Source: Aurelia coerulea
Lineage: Eukaryota > Cnidaria > Scyphozoa > Semaeostomeae > Ulmaridae
DNA: 64,000 nt
Assembly (NCBI GenBank): GCA_039566865.1
Contig: CM076943.1
Coordinates: forward strand, 19,626,501 to 19,690,500
Reading direction: 5' to 3'
The position numbers and the translations under genes are program-made. Positions 51,401 to 53,379 of this stretch are shown here, one piece after another. How positions within the stretch are numbered: the first letter of the stretch is position 1; every line of letters starts with the position of its first letter. The notes beneath the pieces are model-generated. The model saw nothing but the letters and a program-made list of their open reading frames with translations, was not told the DNA's origin and made no database searches.

Positions 51401-52234
51401 AAAACATGCTCCAGTCACTTGTTAAATTTCAAAATTATCTTCAAACTAAATTAAACCGTAGCGATTTCGTTAAGCACATCAAAATCCATATATTTAAGTG
51501 TCAACCACCTGCCTAAAGTCTTCCAGGAAGCAAAATTAATGTTAATGTGATAAAAGTGATATCAAGGATATTCTTACCTTGGAATGGTTTCTTTCAGTTT
51601 TCACTTTGTGTTTATCCTTCTTGCATTCCTCACGGAAAACTTTTGTCACAGCGATAAAGTTTGTAGAATCATAATTTGAAAACGCTAAAATATTGTTATC
51701 TTTGGCCCCAGATATCTATCCGTTTCTCATTTTGTTTTGGCCTACTCCTCCGGCTACGCTCCCAAAATCTTGTGCAGTGTTGTCTGGAGGTTTTTGCTAA
51801 TTTATCAAAGAAACCAACAAAATAACGTTTCATTTTACTTATGAATGAAAAGCAAACGAATTAACAATTATTTTCCGGCCAAAACACCCGGTAGAGAAAC
51901 CCTTAAATGCTGATACTTTTGTTATGCAAATTTTGTTGGTTGGGCTGAAAGACACTTTTGGGCGCCATTTTGGGTAAGGTGGTGCAATACTTAAGTGAGG
52001 TAAGTGTATGTAAAGCAAATAAATAAAGTAAATAGAAAAAACAAAGGTCAAAGAGAATACATACACAATGTTTCCAAGCAGATCTTGCACATCACTGCTT
52101 CTTCTGTATTTGAGTAGAGGACTGTTGTCAAATCTCGAAGATGCCTGGACAAATTGCTGTATAGGAGGAAGCTTTGGAATTCTGCTCATGGCAGCTTCCT
52201 CTGGGGTCTTGCTCTTTGCCCCTCTGGCTGACAT
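409..52234 (-). CDS. DNAH3: Axonemal dynein heavy chain, DNAH3-like (33 coding exons, 3' end outside window)
   Basis: This is the ATP-driven motor subunit of a single-headed inner dynein arm, which slides doublet microtubules in cilia and flagella. The 33 exons on the minus strand, each bounded by AG and GT, join in one frame to give 2198 codons. Order: tail (about residues 1-590), linker/DHC_N2 (about 600-1010), AAA1 (Walker A GPAGTGKT 1269-1276, Walker B ACFDEF 1318-1323), AAA2 (P-loop GEPFSAKT 1550-1557, VVFDGP 1629-1634), AAA3 (GPTGTGKS 1898-1905, VIFVDD 1962-1967) and the lead-in to AAA4. DNAH3 is preferred over DNAH7/12 because the AAA2 loop continues as [12 protein letters not shown], whereas DNAH7/12 as I recall them have a GGKTSAY-type loop. 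The start is the first Met of an N-terminus without dynein homology, placed directly after a splice acceptor, so a 5'UTR exon is expected upstream. AAA4-6, the stalk and the C-terminus are missing because the window ends. Family assignment is near certain; the paralogue is probable. Confidence 0.95.
753..834 (-). CDS. DNAH3: DNAH3-like coding exon 32 (residues 2152-2179)
   Basis: Encodes [20 protein letters not shown] between acceptor TTTCAG and donor GTTTGA. This is the link between AAA3 and AAA4. Confidence 0.93.
940..1272 (+). repeat. tRNA-derived SINE-like sequence (family 1)
   Basis: Starts with a Pol III A-box-like TAGCATAGTGG (958-968) and a B-box-like GGTTTAAGTC (1002-1011) at tRNA spacing, followed by about 250 bp of unrelated body. 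The gene-like open frames here are by-products. Its far end is marked by the insertion of a 9-bp-duplicating MITE. Confidence 0.4.
1282..1795. mobile_element. MITE family A, copy 1 (514 bp, 9-bp target duplication)
   Basis: Inverted-repeat element with ends AGCATAcGTTCCAAATC... and ...GATTTGGAACCTATGCT. It is flanked by AATAGCAGG at 1273-1281 and again at 1796-1804. The arms share CTACCGTTGGAC and its complement. A 9-bp duplication suits Mutator-like elements. It lies in intron 31, 57 bp from exon 31. Confidence 0.85.
1852..2069 (-). CDS. DNAH3: DNAH3-like coding exon 31 (residues 2080-2152)
   Basis: Encodes [20 protein letters not shown] followed by INGVLLIKP and [19 protein letters not shown]. 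These are strictly conserved AAA3 C-terminal motifs. Confidence 0.98.
2090..3060. other. Intron 30, nothing recognised
   Basis: AT-rich intronic sequence between exons 30 and 31 with a C-run near 2877; no gene or clear repeat ends seen. Confidence 0.5.
3080..3142 (-). CDS. DNAH3: DNAH3-like coding exon 30 (residues 2059-2079)
   Basis: A 21-codon exon easily missed by ORF finding. It encodes [14 protein letters not shown] and bridges exons 29 and 31 in phase 0 on both sides; donor GTGAGA. Confidence 0.92.
3390..3421. repeat. Short hairpin in intron 29/30 region
   Basis: TTTACTTCC and its complement GGAAGTAA flank a short loop; no other structure seen nearby. Confidence 0.3.
3875..4067 (-). 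CDS. DNAH3: DNAH3-like coding exon 29 (residues 1994-2058)
   Basis: Encodes YDKKD, then [20 protein letters not shown] and [15 protein letters not shown], the AAA3 sensor loop shared by all axonemal dynein heavy chains. Confidence 0.98.
4080..5690. other. Intron 28, mostly unassigned
   Basis: Short open frames on both strands here (4700-4973 and others) are overlapping shadows without splice context; nothing recognised. Confidence 0.5.
5699..5747 (+). repeat. (TTG)n simple repeat
   Basis: Imperfect run of TTG triplets with single interruptions, 70 bp from exon 28. Confidence 0.8.
5815..5916 (-). CDS. DNAH3: DNAH3-like coding exon 28, AAA3 Walker B (residues 1960-1994)
   Basis: Encodes [19 protein letters not shown] and [14 protein letters not shown], the AAA3 Walker B and the following helix. 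The tryptophan codon is split into exon 29. Confidence 0.98.
6058..6180 (+). pseudogene. LINE 3' fragment (reverse transcriptase C-terminus)
   Basis: The plus strand reads [20 protein letters not shown], like the F.(F)+GA..W+SL motif at the end of CR1/L2/jockey-like reverse transcriptases, then a stop. It is 5'-truncated. Confidence 0.5.
6354..6418 (-). CDS. DNAH3: DNAH3-like coding exon 27 (residues 1939-1960)
   Basis: 65-nt exon encoding [20 protein letters not shown], the universal KLDKRRKG.+GPP.GK motif of AAA3. Confidence 0.98.
6549..6590 (+). repeat. (TTTCAA)n microsatellite
   Basis: At least five tandem copies of a six-base unit. Confidence 0.9.
6925..7152. mobile_element. MITE with G/C-run ends
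   Basis: Ends CTATTAAGCCCCC and GGGGGCTTAATAG form perfect terminal inverted repeats around AT-rich sequence. About 230 bp, in intron 26. Confidence 0.65.
7901..8188 (-). CDS. DNAH3: DNAH3-like coding exon 26, AAA3 P-loop (residues 1843-1938)
   Basis: 96 codons: [19 protein letters not shown], then Walker [18 protein letters not shown] and [17 protein letters not shown]3 regulates nucleotide-dependent motor activity in dyneins; the lysine and serine of its P-loop are intact. Confidence 0.98.
8556..8637. repeat. Long hairpin around TAGTACCAAAAATAGCT
   Basis: Two arms containing AAATGATTTTAGTACCAAAA and its exact complement, with a short loop. Probably a minimal MITE. Confidence 0.7.
8868..9022. 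mobile_element. MITE family H, copy 1
   Basis: About 155 bp beginning near CAAGTTAAACCAGCTTAA and ending near TTAACTGTGTCA. A clear relative lies at 63040-63205, with shared TAATTGGTCAATC and TTGAAAT blocks. Confidence 0.65.
9264..9452 (-). CDS. DNAH3: DNAH3-like coding exon 25 (residues 1780-1842)
   Basis: Encodes [20 protein letters not shown] (F.FSL+WS+GA) and ends HTVYDFMFE, directly ahead of AAA3. Confidence 0.96.
9744..9880. repeat. Imperfect palindrome, MITE-like
   Basis: Arms TTATTAAATGATTT...CATGCTGAAAAATATTTT and AAATATTTTCCAGCATAG...GTTTAATAA, with a central GTACGGACC/GGTCCGTAC pair. Confidence 0.65.
10140..10222. repeat. Inverted repeat TCGAAAATACGGCTT
   Basis: TCGAAAATACGGCTT and its complement AAGCCGTATTTTCGA face each other about 50 bp apart, with extra copies of the AATACGG core just outside. 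Confidence 0.55.
10456..10878. mobile_element. MITE family A, diverged copy
   Basis: Shares the GGCTTGAAAGAAACTTTAGC, TATGATTTAGAAATTTGGTG and GAAGTTTCTTTCAAG blocks with the intact family A copies but has lost clear ends. Confidence 0.6.
10888..11320. mobile_element. ACCCG-rich element with inverted ends
   Basis: Ends GAGGGGGCTTTGGGG and CCCCAAAGCCCCCCCTCC, both bordered by TTTAA/TTAA. The interior holds more than 15 ACCCG motifs in ACCCGAAA/ACCCGC context, and two long related segments carrying AAATTGG. See findings. Confidence 0.6.
11379..11492 (-). CDS. DNAH3: DNAH3-like coding exon 24 (residues 1742-1779)
   Basis: 38 codons with [19 protein letters not shown], the conserved D.NLV.SL..L+ stretch between AAA2 and AAA3. 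Confidence 0.96.
11500..12205. other. Intron 23, nothing recognised
   Basis: No coding context or repeat ends seen. Confidence 0.45.
12212..12394 (-). CDS. DNAH3: DNAH3-like coding exon 23 (residues 1681-1741)
   Basis: Begins [14 protein letters not shown], the sensor region of AAA2, then [14 protein letters not shown] and a helix ending FLRKSCK. Confidence 0.98.
13001..13084 (-). CDS. DNAH3: DNAH3-like coding exon 22 (residues 1653-1680)
   Basis: Encodes [20 protein letters not shown] and ends NDLSQAS, the invariant LCL.SGE.I.......+FE..DL..AS sequence of AAA2. Confidence 0.98.
13095..13715 (+). pseudogene. 5'-truncated LINE, reverse transcriptase C-terminus and 3'UTR
   Basis: The plus strand reads [20 protein letters not shown] then [13 protein letters not shown], and after a stop [17 protein letters not shown]. 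This is the (N)WL....R...........LN...P.YL and F.YRGAK+W..L pattern of CR1/L2-like LINEs. Several stops show it is dead. It begins 11 bp from exon 22 and runs antisense to the dynein gene. Confidence 0.85.
14172..15766 (-). CDS. DNAH3: DNAH3-like coding exon 21, AAA1 and most of AAA2 (residues 1121-1652)
   Basis: A single 1595-nt exon, by far the longest in the gene. It holds the main catalytic site: [11 protein letters not shown], Walker [14 protein letters not shown] (P-loop bases 15300-15323), FNCSDGLDY, Walker [13 protein letters not shown] (about 15159-15176), sensor-[16 protein letters not shown] and [16 protein letters not shown]2 follows with P-loop GEPFSAKT (14457-14480), [18 protein letters not shown] and WVVFDGPID, ending NTVLDDNKK. 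All AAA1 catalytic residues are present. The AAA2 loop has Ala before Lys where the P-loop normally has Gly. Confidence 0.99.
15850..16185 (+). pseudogene. LINE 3' end with (CAA)n tail
   Basis: The plus strand reads [20 protein letters not shown] then FGSFKILIK, the FG.RS+.....+WN.LP......F..FK motif of CR1/L2-type reverse transcriptases, then 3'UTR and a CAA-repeat tail. It lies in intron 20, antisense. Confidence 0.8.
16190..17000. other. Intron 20 remainder, nothing recognised
   Basis: An 89-codon open frame (16264-16533) has no splice or family support. Confidence 0.45.
17008..17336 (-). CDS. DNAH3: DNAH3-like coding exon 20 (residues 1011-1121)
   Basis: Encodes [19 protein letters not shown] (RFFFLSNDE+LEILS.TKDP motif), [14 protein letters not shown], the GEMV strand and the EWVKEWPG end of the linker. 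Confidence 0.98.
18203..18600. repeat. Inverted-repeat region in intron 19
   Basis: A tight hairpin (CGATTTAAAATCT and complement, 18207-18249) is followed by CAGGCGTGCATAA, whose inverted match TTATGCACGCCTG occurs near 18584-18597. Possible degraded foldback element. Confidence 0.4.
18646..19163 (-). CDS. DNAH3: DNAH3-like coding exon 19 (residues 839-1011)
   Basis: A 518-nt exon for the central linker. It contains [36 protein letters not shown] (the classic [12 protein letters not shown] motif), [18 protein letters not shown] and the start of LFFPR. Confidence 0.98.
19732..19917 (-). CDS. DNAH3: DNAH3-like coding exon 18 (residues 777-838)
   Basis: Linker core: [19 protein letters not shown], the highly conserved P.+..L.N.G++.RHW motif of axonemal dynein heavy chains. 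Confidence 0.97.
20608..20796 (-). CDS. DNAH3: DNAH3-like coding exon 17 (residues 714-776)
   Basis: Linker segment beginning [15 protein letters not shown]. It carries a low-complexity charged insert ([18 protein letters not shown]) that I do not recall from other dyneins of this class, then returns to VQIQIKDFK. Confidence 0.93.
21598..21977. mobile_element. MITE with TGGCTGCGGTCACACTAG ends
   Basis: Terminal inverted repeats TGGCTGcGGTCACACTA and TAGTGTGACgGCAGCCA, 380 bp apart, in intron 16. The ORF across it has no support. Confidence 0.7.
22115..22288 (-). CDS. DNAH3: DNAH3-like coding exon 16 (residues 656-713)
   Basis: 58 codons with [33 protein letters not shown] and ending EVIEAE. 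This matches the dynein linker motifs EE.L+.W..+.+P and W.....W++G. Confidence 0.95.
22420..22498. repeat. (TTCA)n microsatellite
   Basis: Tandem TTCA/CATT tetramers with minor interruptions. Confidence 0.9.
22927..23470. mobile_element. MITE family B, copy 1 (right end truncated)
   Basis: Begins TACCGGGTGTCCCAAAAAAA. The inverted match on the right, TTTTTTTGGAC, has lost its last bases. Arms include ATCACCAAAAATTGAT and its complement. It stops about 12 bp from the donor of exon 15. Confidence 0.8.
23483..23603 (-). CDS. DNAH3: DNAH3-like coding exon 15 (residues 615-655)
   Basis: Start of the linker (DHC_N2): [20 protein letters not shown] followed by a coiled helix ending ETIEFINE. Conserved EF.E.......Y+ pattern. 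A family B MITE ends about 12 bp beyond the donor. Confidence 0.94.
23797..24049. mobile_element. MITE family F (253 bp, 8-bp target duplication)
   Basis: Near-perfect palindrome with ends CATGGGTAGTTAGACACTG and complement, flanked by GGTTATAT at 23789-23796 and 24050-24057. An 8-bp duplication suits hAT elements. A half copy occurs at 42524-42668. Confidence 0.85.
24060..24830. other. Intron 14, nothing recognised
   Basis: A 70-codon plus-strand frame at 24391-24603 has no support. Confidence 0.45.
24842..24927 (-). CDS. DNAH3: DNAH3-like coding exon 14 (residues 587-615)
   Basis: 86-nt exon encoding a charged helix ([16 protein letters not shown]), bridging PVFDESDE and the linker. The last lysine codon is split; donor GTATAT. 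Confidence 0.87.
24935..26460. other. Intron 13, large unassigned stretch
   Basis: About 1.5 kb without coding context or clear repeat ends. Confidence 0.45.
26470..26609. mobile_element. MITE family I, copy 1
   Basis: Ends AATAGACGATTACGC and GCGTAATCGTCTATT. The interior has GATGGCGGCGAG. The second copy is at 52435-52598. Confidence 0.75.
26808..27080. repeat. Degenerate tandem repeat with CTACCG core
   Basis: Four to five imperfect units of roughly 65 bp, each with GAAG(T/C)CTACCG and a following AGAATG/GAATACG block, running up to the donor of exon 13. Confidence 0.55.
27084..27209 (-). CDS. DNAH3: DNAH3-like coding exon 13 (residues 545-586)
   Basis: 42 codons containing [16 protein letters not shown]; the W...I.P+F+ES+E motif precedes the linker in axonemal dyneins. 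A degenerate short repeat abuts the donor side. Confidence 0.94.
27624..27696. repeat. 37-bp tandem duplication
   Basis: AGAATAAGTCCATGGAAAA begins two adjacent units that differ at a few positions. Confidence 0.8.
28065..28200 (-). CDS. DNAH3: DNAH3-like coding exon 12 (residues 499-544)
   Basis: Helical, charged sequence with [13 protein letters not shown], matching the +..L..+.... region before the dynein linker. Confidence 0.9.
28706..29931. mobile_element. MITE family B, copy 2, carrying a nested family A element
   Basis: Ends TACCGGGTGTTCCAAAAAAT and TGTGGACACCAGGTA. The interior contains an intact family A copy (28884-29407) and a stretch related to family C (29650-29810). TA at both ends suits a Tc1/mariner-like transposase. 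The right end lies 21 bp from the donor of exon 11. Confidence 0.8.
28884..29407. mobile_element. MITE family A, copy 2 (524 bp, nested, 9-bp duplication)
   Basis: Ends AGCATAGGTTCCAAATC and GATTTGGAACCTATGCT. CTCTCTTAT occurs at 28875-28883 and 29408-29416. It is inserted into family B copy 2. Confidence 0.9.
29953..30131 (-). CDS. DNAH3: DNAH3-like coding exon 11 (residues 440-499)
   Basis: Begins [15 protein letters not shown] and contains [15 protein letters not shown], a conserved dynein tail segment. The intron 3' of it starts with MITE family B about 21 bp from the donor. Confidence 0.93.
30591..31079. mobile_element. MITE with AATAGACCTTTTAGCTATTC ends
   Basis: Left AATAGACCTTTTAGCTATTC and right GAATAGCTAAAAGGTCTATT are perfect inverted repeats 450 bp apart, with a 13-C run inside. 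A related fragment is visible near 58630-58680. Confidence 0.75.
31158..31246 (-). CDS. DNAH3: DNAH3-like coding exon 10 (residues 410-439)
   Basis: Encodes [19 protein letters not shown], corresponding to the KY..L+DG motif of dynein tails. Confidence 0.92.
31475..31664 (+). repeat. tRNA-derived SINE (family 2), copy 1
   Basis: A-box-like TGGCGCAGTGG, B-box GGGTTCGATACC, tRNA-like spacing, then a body ending in TTCACC repeats. A second copy lies inverted at 59238-59406. Confidence 0.75.
32252..33473. mobile_element. MITE family A, copy 3, interrupted by a Harbinger-like element
   Basis: Ends AGCATAGGTTCCAAATC and TATGGAACATACGCT. The flanks TTCCAGCAA (32243-32251) and TGCCAGCAA (33474-33482) are a 9-bp duplication with one change. 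Removing 32683-33389 restores a normal family A copy. The duplication ends 9 bp from exon 9. Confidence 0.85.
32683..33389. mobile_element. Harbinger-like MITE (707 bp, TAA duplication, acidic ORF)
   Basis: Terminal repeats AGCCTCGGTCAAACGTGCCG and its near complement, each followed inward by ACATTTCACCGAACA. The flanks are TAA at 32680-32682 and 33390-33392. The plus strand inside encodes an acidic stretch ([11 protein letters not shown]..., with [14 protein letters not shown]) that runs into the right repeat, so it is a captured or remnant fragment. A three-base TWA duplication suits PIF/Harbinger. Confidence 0.75.
33492..33630 (-). CDS. DNAH3: DNAH3-like coding exon 9 (residues 364-410)
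   Basis: Encodes the end of the N-terminal tail (SWLSGG, then [16 protein letters not shown]). Ends in phase 1 with donor GTAAGT. A transposon target duplication ends 9 bp past the exon on the intron side. Confidence 0.9.
33994..34421. mobile_element. C-run-rich MITE
   Basis: Ends TACTCTCAAGTACCGAATAA and TTATTCGGTACTTGAGAGTA, with TA at both junctions and many 7-12-base C runs inside. Confidence 0.75.
34640..35218. mobile_element. MITE ending 5 bases inside intron 8
   Basis: Ends TACACTTATTTTTTTATAAG and TTATAAAAAAAGAGTGTA, with further internal AAGAAAC repeats on both sides. The right end begins at position +6 of the intron after exon 8 (GTAAT then element). Confidence 0.7.
35224..35433 (-). 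CDS. DNAH3: DNAH3-like coding exon 8 (residues 294-363)
   Basis: 70 codons with [13 protein letters not shown] and [14 protein letters not shown], matching the conserved P.F..+L.......+.F.P.L...... segment of dynein tails. A MITE begins at intron position +6 after its donor (see 34641-35218). Confidence 0.93.
35576..36190. mobile_element. MITE family C, copy 1 (right end lost)
   Basis: Starts TACCGGGTGAGTCAATAAAG. The interior matches the intact copy at 38339 (GGCTTTCTGCAGAAA, AATGGCCGAT, TTCAGGGAGCAGC). Confidence 0.75.
36407..36695. mobile_element. MITE with GTCTGTTTACATGG ends
   Basis: GGTCTGTTTACATGGGAGTTT and AAACTCCAATGTAAACAGGCC are inverted. The interior has a paired CATTACATGG/CCATGTAATG and a 13-G run. 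Confidence 0.65.
37043..37154 (-). CDS. DNAH3: DNAH3-like coding exon 7 (residues 256-293)
   Basis: Encodes [10 protein letters not shown] followed by a serine/asparagine-rich helix. Phase fits both neighbours; donor GTAAGT. Confidence 0.9.
37200..38090. other. Intron 6, nothing recognised
   Basis: No coding context or repeat ends seen. Confidence 0.45.
38181..38264 (-). CDS. DNAH3: DNAH3-like coding exon 6 (residues 228-256)
   Basis: 84-nt exon with helical, charged sequence ([13 protein letters not shown]). The neighbouring family C transposon begins about 75 bp upstream in the preceding intron. Confidence 0.87.
38339..38970. mobile_element. MITE family C, intact copy (632 bp)
   Basis: TACCGGGTGAGTCAGAAAAA at the left and TTTTTCTGACTCACCCGGTA at the right are perfect inverted repeats with TA at the ends. 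GATTCTGCAGAAAG-type arms lie inside. Confidence 0.88.
39454..39750. mobile_element. MITE family D, half copy
   Basis: Matches the left half of the intact copy at 40917 (GGTGCGCCAAAATAAACTAT, GCACGTTTG, AAATCGTACACTGG) and stops without a right end. Confidence 0.75.
39955..40107. repeat. 150-bp palindrome
   Basis: CATACTAACCGGTTTTGT...AATATAAAGCCC and GGGCTTTATATT...ACAAAACCGGTTAGTATG pair almost without gaps around a GGTCTGTGC loop. Confidence 0.75.
40460..40621 (-). CDS. DNAH3: DNAH3-like coding exon 5 (residues 174-228)
   Basis: Encodes [20 protein letters not shown], the W+..F..A+..+..NLHI pattern of the dynein tail. It ends LLVDLSDIR with the arginine codon split into exon 6. Confidence 0.9.
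40917..41526. mobile_element. MITE family D, intact copy (610 bp)
   Basis: Left TACCGGGTGCGCCAAAATAA and right TATATTGGCGCACCCGGTA. The arms continue through ACTATGCACGTTTGGCAGGC. TA at both ends. Confidence 0.88.
41576..41688. repeat. 113-bp direct repeat, copy 1
   Basis: Runs from GGCACCTGAAAGTACTGTCA to TCCTAGTTTCAGGAC. It is nearly identical to 42411-42523 across the LINE fragment. Confidence 0.85.
41740..42720 (-). pseudogene. LINE 3' fragment, interrupted by a secondary insertion
   Basis: The minus strand reads [20 protein letters not shown] and [17 protein letters not shown], the terminal reverse transcriptase motifs FI.SHF+YCPL+W.F and KIEK..ERALR of CR1/jockey-like LINEs, to LGPK. 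A TAA-repeat tail lies at 41740-41753. A 258-bp insertion at 42411-42668, flanked by a 26-bp duplication, splits the upstream part. Confidence 0.85.
42411..42668. mobile_element. Chimeric insertion in the LINE: 113-bp repeat joined to half of MITE F
   Basis: GATCTAACACGATCATTAGC and following bases (42385-42410) recur at 42669-42694 with one change, giving a 26-bp target duplication. The insert is the 113-bp repeat followed by one arm of family F ending CTACCCAT. Confidence 0.75.
43154..43223 (-). CDS. DNAH3: DNAH3-like coding exon 4 (residues 151-174)
   Basis: A 70-nt exon encoding an acidic loop ending [10 protein letters not shown], between acceptor TTACAG and donor GTAAGT. Only one frame is compatible with exons 3 and 5. 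Confidence 0.85.
43552..43741 (-). CDS. DNAH3: DNAH3-like coding exon 3 (residues 88-151)
   Basis: Encodes the [17 protein letters not shown] region and ends [10 protein letters not shown]. The same SPM...W..I...VP and DY..SM+KA pattern occurs in the tails of DNAH3/7/12 dyneins. Phase 0 start, phase 1 end, donor GTTAGT. Confidence 0.9.
43841..43940. repeat. Exact 50-bp tandem duplication
   Basis: Two identical adjacent 50-bp units beginning TGCTGACCAAATGAAGGATT, in intron 2 near exon 3. Confidence 0.95.
44552..44950. mobile_element. MITE family C, fragment
   Basis: Shares CTTTAGCACATGCTATCCTT-type, TTTTGCAGGTTTTGAAAGGG and TTCAGGGAGCA blocks with the other copies; neither end is intact. Confidence 0.6.
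45092..45398. mobile_element. MITE packed with ACAAGG/CCTTGT motifs
   Basis: Ends TACCTGTA and TACAGGTA with TACAAGGC/GCCTTGTA just inside. About 20 ACAAGG or CCTTGT hexamers occur within 300 bp, in both orientations. Confidence 0.75.
45410..46165. other. Intron 2 remainder, nothing recognised
   Basis: No coding context or repeat ends seen. Confidence 0.45.
46176..46266 (-). CDS. DNAH3: DNAH3-like coding exon 2 (residues 57-87)
   Basis: Lysine-rich tail segment ([19 protein letters not shown]) with a clear acceptor and the donor GTAATT. Intron 1 upstream is 5.8 kb and holds three large inverted-repeat elements. Confidence 0.8.
46473..46505. repeat. (ATC)n microsatellite
   Basis: Run of ATC triplets immediately left of the foldback element. 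Confidence 0.85.
46506..47236. mobile_element. Foldback element, family P copy 1 (about 730 bp)
   Basis: Two long inverted arms (about 46506-46835 and 46905-47236) sharing AACAAGGGCAGATTTTGTAA, GATTAGCGATCACAGACAAA, GCTAGCTCGC and CACATCTGCCGCGGGCATTT. Outer ends are TGTCTCAAATTAGATGTCA-like. A related copy is at 61193-61783 and a terminal fragment at 53325-53378. Confidence 0.8.
47497..50850. mobile_element. 3.35-kb long-arm inverted-repeat element
   Basis: Begins TAGTCCGGTAGCAGAAGGGG and ends with the complement, flanked by ATA on both sides. The arms are at least 500 bp (to about 48000 and from about 50350) and highly similar, each made of ~300-bp subrepeats carrying GGCGTAGAATTCGAATATCG or its variants (47567, 47866, 48164). 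The 2.3-kb interior has short open frames (48185-48424, 48760-48966, 48982-49287) with no recognised transposase motif, so it is probably non-autonomous. Confidence 0.8.
50929..52011. mobile_element. 1.08-kb foldback next to coding exon 1
   Basis: Outer arms ACACTTACCTCAC...AAGTATTGCACCACC and complement, then AAATGGCGCC, TTTAAGGGTTTCTC, then an inner pair TACCGGGTG (51048) and CACCCGGTA (51888-51896), continuing inward through AATGAAACGTTATTTTGTTG and ATATCTATCCGTTTCTCATT. The arms are about 360 bp each. It ends 54 bp from the donor of exon 1. Confidence 0.8.
52065..52234 (-). CDS. DNAH3: DNAH3-like coding exon 1 (residues 1-57)
   Basis: Starts with ATG immediately after an AG (minus-strand TTTATTTCAG). 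It encodes a basic, proline-containing tail beginning MSARGAKSK and passing through [11 protein letters not shown]. Two overlapping donors are possible; the second (GTATGT) is chosen because it alone gives the phase that exon 2 needs. The ATG sitting on the acceptor implies a non-coding upstream exon, or a further short coding exon I could not find. Confidence 0.85.
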
Positions 52235-52434
52235 CTGAAATAAAGAAAGACCAAAGATGTTATGAATCCATTTGGATTTAAACTTTGTGTTAATTTCAAC
52301 ACAAGACAACTTGGTTATTGAGGTTCTAGTACCCCCAATGCCCCCCCCCCCCATCATAGAGAACTATAGATATCTTTTTACAAACTGCTAGAACAAAATA
52401 CTGTATGGTATTGATATCTGGTGTGGTTGCGATC

Positions 52435-52598
52435 AATAGACGATTACGCAAAAGATGGCGGCGAGTTCCTACCAAGAGGCATTGCATTCTTTAATCAAAT
52501 TCCATTAGAATTGTTAAAGATTCATAATGAGAACGCAATGCATCTTGATAAAACGAGATAAAACGTTCCTCATCGCCATCTTTGGCGTATCATTAATA
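52435..52598. mobile_element. MITE family I, copy 2
   Basis: Ends AATAGACGATTACGCAAAAG and a diverged complement, with the AGATGGCGGCGAG block shared with 26470-26609. It lies about 200 bp upstream of the dynein ATG exon. Confidence 0.7.
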
Positions 52599-53232
52599 GG
52601 CTTTTTGGTCCCACATAGACCATTGTTTTCCCACCATTTCGATGCTGATTCCAGCCAATGCCCTTTTTGATTACAAAGTCCACTTTGTAATCTAAGAAGG
52701 GGCTTCGATGTCAGTCAGAAAGAAAGAAAGAAAGTAAGTAACCCACTTCCGTCACGCTCGTTAAAGCAATTGATTAACGTTTTATCTCTGCTAATTGGCA
52801 CCGAAATAAAGAAAGCGCACATAAAGCGCATACAAGACAGAAGTTTCCTGCGATCCTATAGCAACATTTGACGTCGGCTTATTTCATGTTAGACAGATTT
52901 GACACCACAAGATGGATACATCACCAAAATGTTTACCCTGGCACAACAACAAATTTACGTAGAATTGGCACTTTCTTGACTTCATTAGCAGCTTAATTAT
53001 GTTAAAACAATCGTTTTCTAGAACGAACGAATCATTAGCCACTTATTGATAGTGATAGTACTCATTATGCAAATAAGTCAACTTTAGAGGATGATGTAAC
53101 CGGCGGCCTGCACAGAGGCTAGCATTCGCAGTATCACCGCAGTTAGAAGGACCACGCTCCTACACAGCTACAGATACTAACGTCACAGGTGAAGTTGAGA
53201 GGAAAGGTACAGAATCCCAGCAAACAATGGTG

Positions 53233-53279
53233 CTTTTGTCATATTGGGACGGAGACCTCCGTCCCAATATGACAAAAAG
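53233..53279. repeat. Near-perfect 47-bp hairpin
   Basis: CTTTTGTCATATTGGGACGG and its complement flank a 5-6-base loop. See findings. Confidence 0.8.
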
Positions 53280-53379
53280 TCCTGGGGACAAGGTTGGTTC
53301 TGGAGGGTTCTGCATTTAAGTAATTTTGCGTTATTGTAAATCTCACATGACATCTAATTTGAGACAGATGCACCAATAG

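Noticed and set aside
53233..53279. MicroRNA precursor
   Set aside because: The loop is only about 5 bases and the stem has no bulges, unlike metazoan precursors.
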